From assembly GCA_002796165.1 (NCBI GenBank), contig PCWF01000257.1:9782-31611 (forward strand): a stretch of DNA of 21,830 bases, in the 5' to 3' direction. The number at the start of each line of letters is the position of its first letter. Positions within the stretch are counted from its first letter, which is position 1. The notes beneath the pieces were generated by a model. That model was not told where the DNA came from. It saw only the letters and a list, made by a program, of their open reading frames with translations, and did not search any database. This document shows, piece after piece, positions 6,354-14,462 of this stretch. The DNA is from Nitrospinae bacterium CG11_big_fil_rev_8_21_14_0_20_56_8. Its GTDB lineage: Bacteria; Nitrospinota; Nitrospinia; Nitrospinales; VA-1. The position numbers and the translations under genes are program-made.

Positions 6354-8405
6354 TTGCCTAAAGAAAGAATTCTGATCGTCGAAGACGAAACCAATATCGC
6401 CAGTTCCATCAAGGGGATTCTGGCCGACGAAGGTTATGAAGTGACCGCAACCGGCGACGGGCTCGATGCCCTGGAGCAAATCCAGGCCGATCCCCCCGAT
6501 CTGCTGGTTCTGGATATCTGGCTTCCCGGGATGGACGGCATCGAGGTCCTGAAGACCGTCAAGACCTACCATCCCGAGATCGAAGTGCTCGTGATGTCGG
6601 GCCACGCCACCATCGACACCGCCGTTCAGGCAACCAAGCTGGGCGCTTTCGATTTCATCGAGAAACCGTTTACCCTCGACCACCTGACCCAGTCGGTGGA
6701 AAACGTCTTCAAGCAGAAAAAGAAGAAATCCGGCCCTTCCCACCAGGACATTTTGCAGAAGCTGGAACTCCCGCTGGGATTCGAAGCCATGGTGGAAGTC
6801 AAGAAAGCGATCAAGAACAATACCAGGAACAACAAGCCGGTGCTGGTGCTCGGTGAAAAAGGAACCGGCAAGGAATTCATCGCACAAGCCATTCACAGCC
6901 AAAGCCGGAAAGCCGACCGGCCTTTCATCAAACTCAACTGCGCCGTACGGCAAATGCAGGACATCCAGAACCATCTGTTCCTGCCCCGGAGCAAGGGGCG
7001 GGCGAGCACCCGGCAGAGTTCCCGCGCCGCGGGCAAGGCGGTGTTCCTGAGAAACGTGGATGCCCTGAGCAAGGGACTCCAGGACAAGCTTGCCGCATAT
7101 TTTTCTGCCGATACGGAGAAAAAACAGGAGCTGAAACTTGAATTTATTCCCGACCGGCTGTTCGCTTCCTCATCCGAGGACCTTGAAGCCCTTGCCGCGG
7201 CGGGACGGTTCAACCCCGATCTGCTGGAGATCTTTCGGGAAAGCACCCTGGACGTGCCCCCGCTGAGAGAGTATTGCCTCAATATTCCCACGATGATCAA
7301 AGACTATTTCGAACAAAACTCCCCGAAAACGGGCGGATCGCTCCCGGAAATCGAGCCGGAAGTCATCGATGCCCTGTGCAATTACTCCTGGCCGGAAAAC
7401 ATCAAGGAACTCAAGACCGTACTGGACAAGGCGCTGGTCTCTTCCCTGGCACGGGGGAAAATCACCCTTCAGGATCTTCCGTCCAGAATTCGCAAGTTGC
7501 GTTCCGCTTCCTCCTCCGCCCCAGCCATCGGGCTCTCGGAACGGCCGCCGGAAACCTCTCCAAACCGGTATCCCCAACGCACTCTCAAGCGGAGCGTGGT
7601 GCTCTGCGGAAGCGGCCTGCACTCCGGAATCAAAACCGGGTTGATCCTGCAACCCCTGCCGCCCGGGAGCGGAATCATTTTTGGAGACATCTCCAGCGGC
7701 CAAACCATACCGGCGCGGCTGGAAAACGTCCAGTCAACCGATTATTCCACCTGCCTGAAAAAAGGATCGGCCGCCGTGGGCACCATCGAACACATCATGG
7801 CCTGCCTGCACATGTACCGCATCACCAACCTGCTGATCAAAATCGGCGACGAAGCGCCGGTGATGGATGGCTCGGCCAAGGATTTTTGCCAGTTGATCGA
7901 AGACGGGGAATTTGAAGATCAGGATGATTATTACGACGCGATCGTGATCGACCGCCCCTATTCATTCGGAGGGGAAAATGGAAAACCGGGAATCACGGTC
8001 GAACCCTGCGACACGTTCAAGGTGAGCTACCACATGGAATATCCCGCCCCCATCGGGGTGCTGGACCATACCTTTGAATACCGGGGACATGAAAGTTTTA
8101 AAAAAGAGATCGCCCCGGCGCGAACGTTCGGTTTCATGGAAGACGTGGCTCAATTGACCAAAATGGGATTTGCCTCGGGAGGGAAGCTGGACAATTTCAT
8201 TTTGCTGGGCGATGGGAAAGTTTTAAACACGCAACTCCGGTTCCCCGACGAATTTGCCCGCCACAAGATCCTGGATATCATCGGCGATTTCTATCTATTG
8301 GGGCGACCCATCCAGGGACATATTCGCGCTTACAAATCGGGTCACACCCAGAACATCGGCCTCATGAAAACCTTCTCGTCCGCCCGGCTCGGCTCCGTGG
8401 CCTGA
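6354..8405 (+). CDS. lpxC: Response regulator receiver - degenerate AAA+ - LpxC fusion (UDP-3-O-acyl-GlcNAc deacetylase)
   Basis: A 683-residue fusion with a TTG start and a GGGAGG ribosome site 8 nt upstream. Residues 1-122 are a receiver with acid pair Glu10-Asp11, phospho-acceptor Asp54 (LLVLDIWLPGMDG), Ser82 and Lys104. Residues 138-385 resemble an NtrC-type AAA+ domain with Walker A GEKGTGKE (167-174) and SWPENIKELKTVL (345-357). The GAFTGA loop and Walker B acids are missing. Residues 406-683 are a full LpxC, which makes the committed step of lipid A synthesis. GSGLHSG, the pair Glu479-His480, MDGSAKDF, ARTFGFM, zinc ligands His637 and Asp641, and catalytic His664 (KSGH) are all present. 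No helix-turn-helix follows. It is the last gene of the operon, and the next gene converges on it. Function as a deacetylase is likely; control by phosphorylation is inference. Confidence 0.93.
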   Translation: MPKERILIVEDETNIASSIKGILADEGYEVTATGDGLDALEQIQADPPDLLVLDIWLPGMDGIEVLKTVKTYHPEIEVLVMSGHATIDTAVQATKLGAFDFIEKPFTLDHLTQSVENVFKQKKKKSGPSHQDILQKLELPLGFEAMVEVKKAIKNNTRNNKPVLVLGEKGTGKEFIAQAIHSQSRKADRPFIKLNCAVRQMQDIQNHLFLPRSKGRASTRQSSRAAGKAVFLRNVDALSKGLQDKLAAYFSADTEKKQELKLEFIPDRLFASSSEDLEALAAAGRFNPDLLEIFRESTLDVPPLREYCLNIPTMIKDYFEQNSPKTGGSLPEIEPEVIDALCNYSWPENIKELKTVLDKALVSSLARGKITLQDLPSRIRKLRSASSSAPAIGLSERPPETSPNRYPQRTLKRSVVLCGSGLHSGIKTGLILQPLPPGSGIIFGDISSGQTIPARLENVQSTDYSTCLKKGSAAVGTIEHIMACLHMYRITNLLIKIGDEAPVMDGSAKDFCQLIEDGEFEDQDDYYDAIVIDRPYSFGGENGKPGITVEPCDTFKVSYHMEYPAPIGVLDHTFEYRGHESFKKEIAPARTFGFMEDVAQLTKMGFASGGKLDNFILLGDGKVLNTQLRFPDEFARHKILDIIGDFYLLGRPIQGHIRAYKSGHTQNIGLMKTFSSARLGSVA

Positions 8406-8409
8406 AATA

Positions 8410-8438
8410 CCGGCCCGTCAATGCCGGATTCTGTTTTT
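8410..8438 (+). terminator. Weak terminator-like hairpin after the LpxC fusion
   Basis: CCGGC (8410-8414) pairs with GCCGG (8423-8427), followed after a short gap by TTTTT at 8434-8438. The stem is only 5 bp and overlaps the 3' end of the convergent ankyrin gene, so this is tentative. Confidence 0.3.
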
Positions 8439-9761
8439 CTGTAACACTTCGACCACCGGGTTCCTCTTCAGCACCATCGCCACCGTCAAGGCGGTCCATC
8501 CCTTGTTGCTTCGCGCGCCCGGATCCGCGCCCTTTTCCAGCAGGAGGCGGATGATTTCCACATTGCCCCCGGCGGCCGCGACCATGAGTGGCGTCCACCC
8601 CCACTTGCTCTGCTTTTTTATATCCGCCCCGAATTCCAGCAGAACCTTGACCGCATCCAGGTGCCCCCGCTCGGCGGCCACCATGAGGGCGCTGGATCCG
8701 TTGGCCACGGTATCGTTCACATTGGCCCCATGTTGAAGCAGATAGCGGATCGCTCCCGCTTCTCCGCCCGCCGCGGCACTGATCAAAGCCGTGCTTCCAT
8801 TTCGGCTTCGGGCATTCAGTTCCGCCCCCCGCTCCTCCAGCAGACGGATAAAATCCACGTGCCCCATCTGGGCCGCGACCATCACCGGAGTGGCCCCTCC
8901 CGTACTTTTCGCATTGAGATCGGCGCCCTTGTCCAGCAGTTGCCGACCCGCCTCCAGATGCCCGTATTTTGCCGCCCGCATCAACGGTGTCCACCCGTTA
9001 TTGAGCCGCGTATCCGCCGCCACGCCCTTTCCAATCAGTAAACGAACACAGTCCGCAAATCCCCGTTCCGCCGCAAGAATGATCAGGGGTTCCCCCGCCC
9101 GGTTGCGTTCGTTCACATCGGCTCCGGCGGCGAGCAGAAGTCCGAGGATGTCCGCCCGGCCCGTCAACACCGCCAATTGCGCCGGCGACACCCCGTCCCG
9201 ATTCTGCACGTCCAGTCGGGCGCCATGTTCCAGCAACAACTGGACCACGGTGGAATGCCCCTCGCCCGAGGCCACGATCAGCGCCGTCGAATTGTCCCGA
9301 ACGGCCGCGTTGATATCGGCTTTATTTTGAAGAAGTAGCCCGGCCACCCCGTGGTGACCATACCGGGAAGCCCGGATCAAGGGGGTCCATCCATAGTAAT
9401 TCCCCGCGTTCACGTCCGCCCCCCCTTTCAGCAGAGCCTGAACCGTGTCGAAATCTCCCCGCGTGGAGGCCAGAATCAATGCGGTGTCCCCATACTCGTT
9501 ACGCGCATTGACATCGGCGCCCGCTTTCAACAAAAGCCTGGTCAATTCCGTCCTTCCCGCGGACGCCGCCACCATCAAGGGCGTACTCCCCTTGGATGAA
9601 CGTTCCTCCAGATCGGCTCCCGCTTCCAGCAGACGATGCACTTCCTCCGTGTCGCCTTCGAAAACTGCCTGGATCAGACCCGGCTCCGCCGCCGCCACCC
9701 AAGGCGGGACCAGGCAAAATCCCATCAGCCAAATGGAAACTATCCCCAAAATCCGTTTCAT
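8418..9761 (-). CDS. Secreted ankyrin-repeat protein
   Basis: About 447 residues from the preferred start MKRILGIVSIWLMGF, which gives a clean signal peptide ending near VAAAEP. An in-frame ATG at 9791 would add ten residues and is the alternative. The rest is thirteen consecutive ankyrin units of 33 residues, the first and last partial, with the usual G-TPLMVAA-GH--IVRLLLEKGADVN pattern. No catalytic domain, transmembrane anchor or lipobox is visible. Exported ankyrin arrays act as protein-binding scaffolds; the partner is unknown and is probably periplasmic. The gene follows the HDOD gene by about 36 bp on the same strand and likely shares its transcript. It converges on the LpxC fusion with about 12 bp between the two stop codons. 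Confidence 0.88.
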   Translation of the reverse strand: MKRILGIVSIWLMGFCLVPPWVAAAEPGLIQAVFEGDTEEVHRLLEAGADLEERSSKGSTPLMVAASAGRTELTRLLLKAGADVNARNEYGDTALILASTRGDFDTVQALLKGGADVNAGNYYGWTPLIRASRYGHHGVAGLLLQNKADINAAVRDNSTALIVASGEGHSTVVQLLLEHGARLDVQNRDGVSPAQLAVLTGRADILGLLLAAGADVNERNRAGEPLIILAAERGFADCVRLLIGKGVAADTRLNNGWTPLMRAAKYGHLEAGRQLLDKGADLNAKSTGGATPVMVAAQMGHVDFIRLLEERGAELNARSRNGSTALISAAAGGEAGAIRYLLQHGANVNDTVANGSSALMVAAERGHLDAVKVLLEFGADIKKQSKWGWTPLMVAAAGGNVEIIRLLLEKGADPGARSNKGWTALTVAMVLKRNPVVEVLQKNRIRH

Positions 9762-9797
9762 TGTTCTCGTTCCAACCTCCCTGATCTCCATCCTCTT

Positions 9798-10637
9798 CTA
9801 TAAAAAGATCTCAATATGCGTTTTGAATTGTTCCTCCAGCTTGATGCGAACGTCTTCCAGGATCAATTCCGGCAAATCGATTCGTTTCCAGACCCCTTCC
9901 TGCAGGGATGGGACCGACGGCTCACCGCTTTTCCCCAAACCCATTTCATGGGCCACACGGTCCGCAAGGTGCACCACCGCCGCTTCCAAAGGATGATTTT
10001 TCGCCGATGCCGGATCGTGATGCGTGGCCACCACTTCGGTCAGCCGGGACGGGAGTTGCCATGCCTTGAGCAGGGAAGCCCCTACGTCCGCGTGATTGAA
10101 CCCGAAAATCTGGCGCTCCGCCTCGAAAAGGGAAATGTTCTTTTCAAGACTCAGATCGATGGCCCGCATCGCCTTTTCCGGAGCCTTCTTGTAAATCGGA
10201 AGCGAACCGATGTCATGCAACATTCCCGCCACGTAAAACCGTTCCAGGTTGCGCTCTTCCATGAAACTGGCGACGATCTGAGCGGCGAGACCGCACGCCA
10301 TATTGTGCTCCCAGAACGAGCTCATGGTAATGATCTCCCTGGGGATGCCCTTGAACTCATTCATAACCGTCGTGGCGAGAATCAATTCGCTCAACTGGTC
10401 CAGCCCGACAATGGTCAACGCATGCTCGACCGTCTCCACGCGCGTTGACAAACCGTAAAACGCACTGTTCACGATCTTGAGGAGCCGGGCGGTCAGAGCC
10501 GGGTCACCCCGGAGAATCTCCCCGAAATCCTTCCAGGAACTGTCGGGATCGTCGATGGCTTCCTTGAAGCGGAAATAAACCGTAGGTGGAGACGCCACCC
10601 AATCCGCCGCGATTCGTTCAATTTCCCGGGAATTCAT
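9798..10637 (-). CDS. HDOD domain protein (second)
   Basis: A 279-residue cytoplasmic protein made of an HDOD domain. Visible blocks are GEILRGDPALTARLLKIVNS (39-58), a helix ending in ILATTVMNEF, FYVAGMLHDIGSLPIY (134-149), FGFNHADVGASLLKAWQLP (178-196), ATHHDP (204-209) and HLADRVAHEMG (223-233). The His-Asp pair at 141-142 is kept. A longer reading frame opens at ATG 10778, but that codon overlaps the predicted -10 element at 10777-10785 and its extra 47 residues look non-coding. MNSREIERIAADW at 10637 is therefore the preferred start. The ankyrin protein gene follows closely, which suggests a two-gene unit. HDOD proteins commonly serve in signalling; the target is unknown. Confidence 0.85.
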   Translation of the reverse strand: MNSREIERIAADWVASPPTVYFRFKEAIDDPDSSWKDFGEILRGDPALTARLLKIVNSAFYGLSTRVETVEHALTIVGLDQLSELILATTVMNEFKGIPREIITMSSFWEHNMACGLAAQIVASFMEERNLERFYVAGMLHDIGSLPIYKKAPEKAMRAIDLSLEKNISLFEAERQIFGFNHADVGASLLKAWQLPSRLTEVVATHHDPASAKNHPLEAAVVHLADRVAHEMGLGKSGEPSVPSLQEGVWKRIDLPELILEDVRIKLEEQFKTHIEIFL

Positions 10638-11098
10638 CTTCGAACCTGAAGCCCACGGCCCACAAATTCCGGCCCGGGCGTGAGATCGGAATACCTGAAA
10701 AAACAAGGATTCCATCCATCTCCACCGTAATCGACCGAACAAACGGGCTAAATAAACACCTGTGTATTTAAGTTTCATTGTAACAGCAAAGTTCCATGTT
10801 CATTAATAAAAACTTCCCGGCATCCTCATTTTTCGGTTGATCCCGTTGTCAACCCACGTTTGCGTCAGGTAAAGAGAAAAGACTCAGATGCTGAGCGGTC
10901 GCCGATAATCCCCCGCCGTTCAACGCCTCGCGGAGACGGGTCCTTTTCCGGACCGTGCTTTCATTTGATTTGCCTTCACGAAAAATGTTAATCTCGACCC
11001 GTGAATTTATCTCTTTGACTTTATGCGCATTAGGGTGGCCGTGAATCCCGAAGGCCGATCCCGCGCCATTCTCTGTCCCAGCCCGGGAGACCTCGTGC
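10638..11098. other. Divergent intergenic region between the second HDOD gene and purN
   Basis: This 461-bp gap holds no convincing gene. On the minus side are the promoter at 10777-10785 and about 130 nt of leader. On the plus side I see a bulged hairpin at 10936-10957 and a weak promoter-like pair, TTGATT at 10965-10970 and TTAATC at 10988-10993, that could serve purN. I found no known riboswitch class. Confidence 0.4.
10777..10785 (-). promoter_or_regulatory. Predicted extended -10 promoter of the second HDOD gene
   Basis: The minus strand reads TGTTACAAT, an extended -10 with no good -35. The same TACAATGAAA core occurs in the promoter of the MBL gene near 3180-3189. Initiation would fall near 10770, ruling out translation from the ATG at 10778. 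Confidence 0.4.
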
Positions 11099-11740
11099 AT
11101 GCAAACGGAAGCATCGTTCAAACTGGCCGTTCTCGTCTCAGGCCGCGGGAGTAACTTGCAAGCCATTATAGACAGCATTGAGCGGGGAGAATTAAACGCT
11201 GGGATCTCGTTGGTGCTGAGTAGTAAGCCGGACGCTCCCGCCCTGGACCGGGCGAAAAATTATGGCATCCCCACCCACGTTCTCGAGTCCAAATCCTTTT
11301 CCGGCAAAGGAGAATTCGACCGGGCTCTGGTGGCGGAATTGCGTTCCCGAAAGGTGGATCTCATTTGCCTTGCCGGGTTCATGCGGATCCTGAGCCGGGA
11401 AGTCGTCGCGGCGTTTCCCGGGCGCATCATCAACATTCATCCCTCCCTTCTCCCGGCGTTTCCCGGCCTGAATTCCCAGAAGCAAGCGCTGGATTACGGG
11501 GTCAAGTTCGCCGGTTGCACCATTCATTTCGTGGATGAGAGCGTGGACTGCGGGCCGATCATTCTCCAAGCGGTAGTTCCCGTGTACGACAACGACTCCC
11601 CGGAAACCCTGTCAGCCCGAATCCTGGAACAAGAGCACCGGTTATATCCCCGCGCCATTCGGCTGATCCAGGAAAACCAGTTGACCCGGGACGGCCGACG
11701 GGTTCTGCAAAACCCCACCTCGGTGGGAAAAACCGCATGA
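11099..11740 (+). CDS. purN: Phosphoribosylglycinamide formyltransferase PurN
   Basis: Transfers a formyl group from 10-formyl-tetrahydrofolate to GAR in purine synthesis. At 213 residues it is normal length. The phosphate loop GRGSNLQAI (15-23), LAGFMRILS (91-99), the catalytic pair in NIHPSLLPAFPG (Asn112, His114) and Asp150 in VDCGPIILQ are all present. The start has GGGAG about 10 nt upstream. The stop overlaps the lolA start as ATGA, so translation of the two is probably coupled. The pairing of a purine gene with lolA makes no metabolic sense and likely reflects shared expression only. Confidence 0.95.
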   Translation: MQTEASFKLAVLVSGRGSNLQAIIDSIERGELNAGISLVLSSKPDAPALDRAKNYGIPTHVLESKSFSGKGEFDRALVAELRSRKVDLICLAGFMRILSREVVAAFPGRIINIHPSLLPAFPGLNSQKQALDYGVKFAGCTIHFVDESVDCGPIILQAVVPVYDNDSPETLSARILEQEHRLYPRAIRLIQENQLTRDGRRVLQNPTSVGKTA

Positions 11741-12399
11741 ATTCACTTCGCCTCCTCGGGTCCACCCTGGTTTTCCTTCTGGCCTTTCCCGCCCTTTCCT
11801 GGAGCTTGAGCGACGAACAGAACGCGGTTGACGCCATTCAAAAACGGTACGAATCCGTCCAAACCTTCGAAGCGAAATTTGTGCAGAAATCCTACGTCAA
11901 AATGATGGGAAAATCCCAGGAAGCCCGGGGCGAAGTCAAAATCAAGAAGCCCGGAAAAATGAAGTGGATTTACACCGCACCCGATCCCCAGGTCCTCATC
12001 AGCAACGAAAACGTCCTGTGGCTGTACGTTCCCGAGGAGGAACAGGTCTCCAAAATGCCGCTGGATAACGTTTACTCCTCCAATACGCCGGCCCTGTTCC
12101 TCTCGGGCAAGGGAAAATTGACCGAGGCGTTCCAGGTCAGCCGCGTTCTGCTGGACAACGACAAGATCACACTGGTGATGGTTCCCAACCCTCCCGACAA
12201 CAATTTGGAAAAAATGGTTCTTTACGCAGATAACAAAAACTTCCAAATTACCGGGTCAAGCGTGTATGATAAATTAGGTAATCGAACGGAAATCCTCTTC
12301 ACCGACATTCGGGTGAACCAGGAGATTACGGAAGACATTTTTGAATTTCAGATCCCTGCCGGAGTGGAGCTCCTGGATTTCACCACCGAAATCCGGTAA
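11737..12399 (+). CDS. lolA: Outer-membrane lipoprotein carrier protein LolA
   Basis: A periplasmic chaperone that takes lipoproteins from the inner-membrane LolCDE complex to the outer membrane. It has 220 residues. The signal peptide covers about residues 1-23 (LLGSTLVFLLAFPALSWS). The mature part has YESVQTFEAKFVQKSY, the RGEVKIKKPGKMKWIYTAPDP block that defines the LolA fold, and the strand-rich second half ending in FEFQIPAGVELLDF. The protein overlaps purN by four bases and is followed 22 bp later by rseP, an inner-membrane protease gene, making an envelope-related trio. There is no truncation. Confidence 0.92.
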   Translation: MNSLRLLGSTLVFLLAFPALSWSLSDEQNAVDAIQKRYESVQTFEAKFVQKSYVKMMGKSQEARGEVKIKKPGKMKWIYTAPDPQVLISNENVLWLYVPEEEQVSKMPLDNVYSSNTPALFLSGKGKLTEAFQVSRVLLDNDKITLVMVPNPPDNNLEKMVLYADNKNFQITGSSVYDKLGNRTEILFTDIRVNQEITEDIFEFQIPAGVELLDFTTEIR

Positions 12400-12421
12400 C
12401 AAACCCCGTTGCCCAAAATCC

Positions 12422-13789
12422 ATGTTTGAACTTTCCGCGTTTCCATTAGACGCCGTCCTGCATTTTACGACCAAGATGATGGTGTTCATCGGCGGCCTGG
12501 CCGCGCTCATCTTCGTCCACGAGCTGGGCCACTTCCTGGTCGCCCGCAAGGTAGGGGTTACCGTGGAGAAATTTTCCATCGGGTTCGGCCCAAAAATTTT
12601 CGGCATGAAGTCGGGCGAAACCGAATACCTCGTCTCCGTCATTCCCCTTGGGGGCTACGTCAAGATGAAGGGGGAGGACCTGGAAGAAAACACCAGCCAC
12701 GAGCCGGGCTCCTTTTCCGCCGCCCGGGTGCAGGATCGCCTGGCGATCGCTTTTGCGGGCCCGTTTTTCAACATTCTCTTCGCCGTGTTCGTTTACTACT
12801 TCGTGTACCTCGGCGGCGTGCCCACGCTCGCCCCGGTGGTGGGAACCGTGAAACCCGACTCCCCCGCCTTTGTCGCTCAACTGGAAACCGGAGACCGGAT
12901 CGTCGAGATCGATGGAGGCGAAATCCTCTATTGGGAACAACTCCAGAAAATCGTTCACGCTTCCCCCGGCAAGGTTCTGAATGTCAAGATTCAACGCAAT
13001 GACAACCTGATCGAACTGCAAGTGACCCCCGTCTCCGAAGAAATCACCGACCTTTTGGGAGACAAGGAAAAAGTCGGCCTGATCGGGATCACCCCGCTGG
13101 TGCGTAACATCACTTATGTTAAAAAGGGATCCCCCGCCGAACTGGCCGGACTGAAAGTGGGCGACCGGCTCCTTGCCGTGAACGAAACCCCCATATTCGG
13201 TTGGGGCGACCTCAAAGAAGCCGCGATCGACAAACCGGGTCAGCCCCTGGAGTTTCACCTGAGCCGGGAGGGAACGGAAATGACCATCCCCCTCACCCCG
13301 GAACCCAAAACCGTGCAGGACCCGGAAGGCAAGGAAACCGAAATCGGGGTTCTGGGGATCGGGATGAGCGGGGAACTGGTGGATGAATCCTATGGACCCA
13401 TTGGCGCCTTACGCCGATCCCTGCAAGAAACCTGGAACCTCACCTACCTGATCGCGGTCAGCATCAAGAAACTGGTGGCCGGCTCCATTCCCGCGGATAC
13501 CATCGGCGGTCCCATTCTGATATTCCAGATTTACGGAGAACAGGCGGAGCAGGGATTCAGCGAGATTGTCCGCATCACCGCCCTGCTCAGCATCAACCTG
13601 GGCCTGTTGAATCTGCTTCCCATACCGATCCTGGATGGAGGACACATTTTCTTTTTCCTGATCGAGTGGATCCGTGGCCGGCCGGTCAGCGAAAAACATC
13701 AAATGCGCGCCCAGCAGGTGGGCATCTTCATGCTGATCTCCCTTCTGGCATTCGCGTTTTACAACGACATCATGAGAATCATCAGTTGA
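12422..13789 (+). CDS. rseP: Site-2 zinc protease RseP
   Basis: An inner-membrane intramembrane metalloprotease; in relatives it cleaves the anti-sigma factor RseA and leftover signal peptides. From ATG 12422 it has 455 residues, the usual length. The first transmembrane helix carries the zinc motif HELGH (33-37). Two PDZ domains follow (VVGTVKPDSPAFVAQLETGDRI and NITYVKKGSPAELAGLKVGDRL). The third zinc ligand lies in LDGGH (Asp405), and a last hydrophobic helix ends the protein. An in-frame ATG at 12341 inside lolA would add 27 polar residues and is unlikely. The Shine-Dalgarno is weak. It follows lolA by 22 bp. The dxr and cdsA genes often found upstream are not here. Confidence 0.94.
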   Translation: MFELSAFPLDAVLHFTTKMMVFIGGLAALIFVHELGHFLVARKVGVTVEKFSIGFGPKIFGMKSGETEYLVSVIPLGGYVKMKGEDLEENTSHEPGSFSAARVQDRLAIAFAGPFFNILFAVFVYYFVYLGGVPTLAPVVGTVKPDSPAFVAQLETGDRIVEIDGGEILYWEQLQKIVHASPGKVLNVKIQRNDNLIELQVTPVSEEITDLLGDKEKVGLIGITPLVRNITYVKKGSPAELAGLKVGDRLLAVNETPIFGWGDLKEAAIDKPGQPLEFHLSREGTEMTIPLTPEPKTVQDPEGKETEIGVLGIGMSGELVDESYGPIGALRRSLQETWNLTYLIAVSIKKLVAGSIPADTIGGPILIFQIYGEQAEQGFSEIVRITALLSINLGLLNLLPIPILDGGHIFFFLIEWIRGRPVSEKHQMRAQQVGIFMLISLLAFAFYNDIMRIIS

Positions 13790-13811
13790 AGCACATCAAC
13801 GCCTGCAAGCG

Positions 13812-13837
13812 AATTTTCCTGTTAATCGCGGAAAATT
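13812..13837 (+). terminator. Hairpin after rseP, weak terminator candidate
   Basis: AATTTTCC (13812-13819) pairs perfectly with GGAAAATT (13830-13837) across a 10-nt loop. No U-run follows, so termination is uncertain. The rest of the 391-bp gap after rseP is repeat copy 2 and its flank. Confidence 0.3.
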
Positions 13838-13882
13838 TGTAATAAAACAAAAGAGGCGTCGGAACATCGCCGCGGGCCATTC

Positions 13883-14159
13883 GCAGACCCTTGAGAATCA
13901 AAGCCCTGCGCATCGGCGACGGGGAATATCGTAAATCATTGGCAGGTTGCTGAAAAACTCTTTCGGGTGTCATTCCAAGCCGCAATGCGGCGAAGAATCT
14001 TGCCCGAAACCCTTGCCCAGCTTGAATTTACCAATCCGGCTAGATCCTTCGCGGAGTTTATCCCGAGCCTGCCTGTGCGTTGCACGCAGACAGGCTTGCC
14101 GAAGGACTCGGATGAAATTTCCGTAGTTTTTCAGCACCCTGTCAGAGGTTCCTTGAAAT
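13883..14159. repeat. MITE-like intergenic repeat, copy 2
   Basis: Near-perfect terminal inverted repeats: CAGGTTGCTGAAAAACT at 13943-13959 and AGTTTTTCAGCACCCTG at 14125-14141, with one mismatch in 17. The interior aligns along its length with copy 3 in opposite orientation: GGTGTCATTC, GGCGAAGAATCTTG, CCTTCGCGGAGTTTATCC and the palindromic GCCTGCCTGTGCGTTGCACG core. The left flank matches copy 1. No coding sequence is inside. Confidence 0.82.
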
Positions 14160-14180
14160 CGGAAAACCGGCGGACTCGCC

Positions 14181-14462
14181 ATGGATGCACGTGCCCGGCT
14201 GGACGATCTGGTTCAAACGGCGGAAAAACTGTCGATCGAGATCCGCAGGGAAAACCTGTCCGATGAAGAGATCCCGACCCGAAGCGGCTACTGCAAAGTA
14301 AACGGTCTGGGACTCATCCTGATGGACAATAAATTGCCGCCTGAAGAACAAATCGAAGTAATCCTCCGGGCCCTGGAACGATTCGACCTCGAAACCATAT
14401 ACGTTCCCGCCTGGATCCGTGAAACCCTGGAACATCGAAAACCTATCGGCAACCAAACATGA
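14181..14462 (+). CDS. Small conserved-looking hypothetical protein
   Basis: A 93-residue acidic protein with no signal peptide or membrane segment. Visible features are an N-terminal helix (ARLDDLVQTAEKLSIEI), then RSGYCKVNGLGLILMDNKL, which reads as a strand pair, then a helix LPPEEQIEVILRALERFDLE and IYVPAWIRETLE. This pattern recalls a widespread unnamed family of about 90 residues, from memory only. The start is preceded by GGCGGA 8 nt upstream. The stop overlaps the next start as ATGA (14459-14462), so it is probably translated together with the PEP mutase fusion. The function is unknown. Confidence 0.7.
   Translation: MDARARLDDLVQTAEKLSIEIRRENLSDEEIPTRSGYCKVNGLGLILMDNKLPPEEQIEVILRALERFDLETIYVPAWIRETLEHRKPIGNQT

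Noticed and set aside
10638..10778. 47-residue N-terminal extension of the second HDOD protein
   Set aside because: Its ATG overlaps the predicted -10 element and the added residues do not resemble a domain or signal.
10860..11098. Riboswitch upstream of purN, such as the ZTP-sensing pfl motif
   Set aside because: I looked for the conserved pfl blocks and did not find them; only small unremarkable hairpins are present.
12341..12421. N-terminal extension of rseP inside lolA
   Set aside because: The extra 27 residues are the out-of-frame reading of the lolA end and would precede the first membrane helix with polar sequence not seen in the family.
13967..14266. 99-codon plus-strand frame across repeat copy 2
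   Set aside because: It lies mostly in the repeat and overlaps the better-supported small gene at 14181 in another frame.
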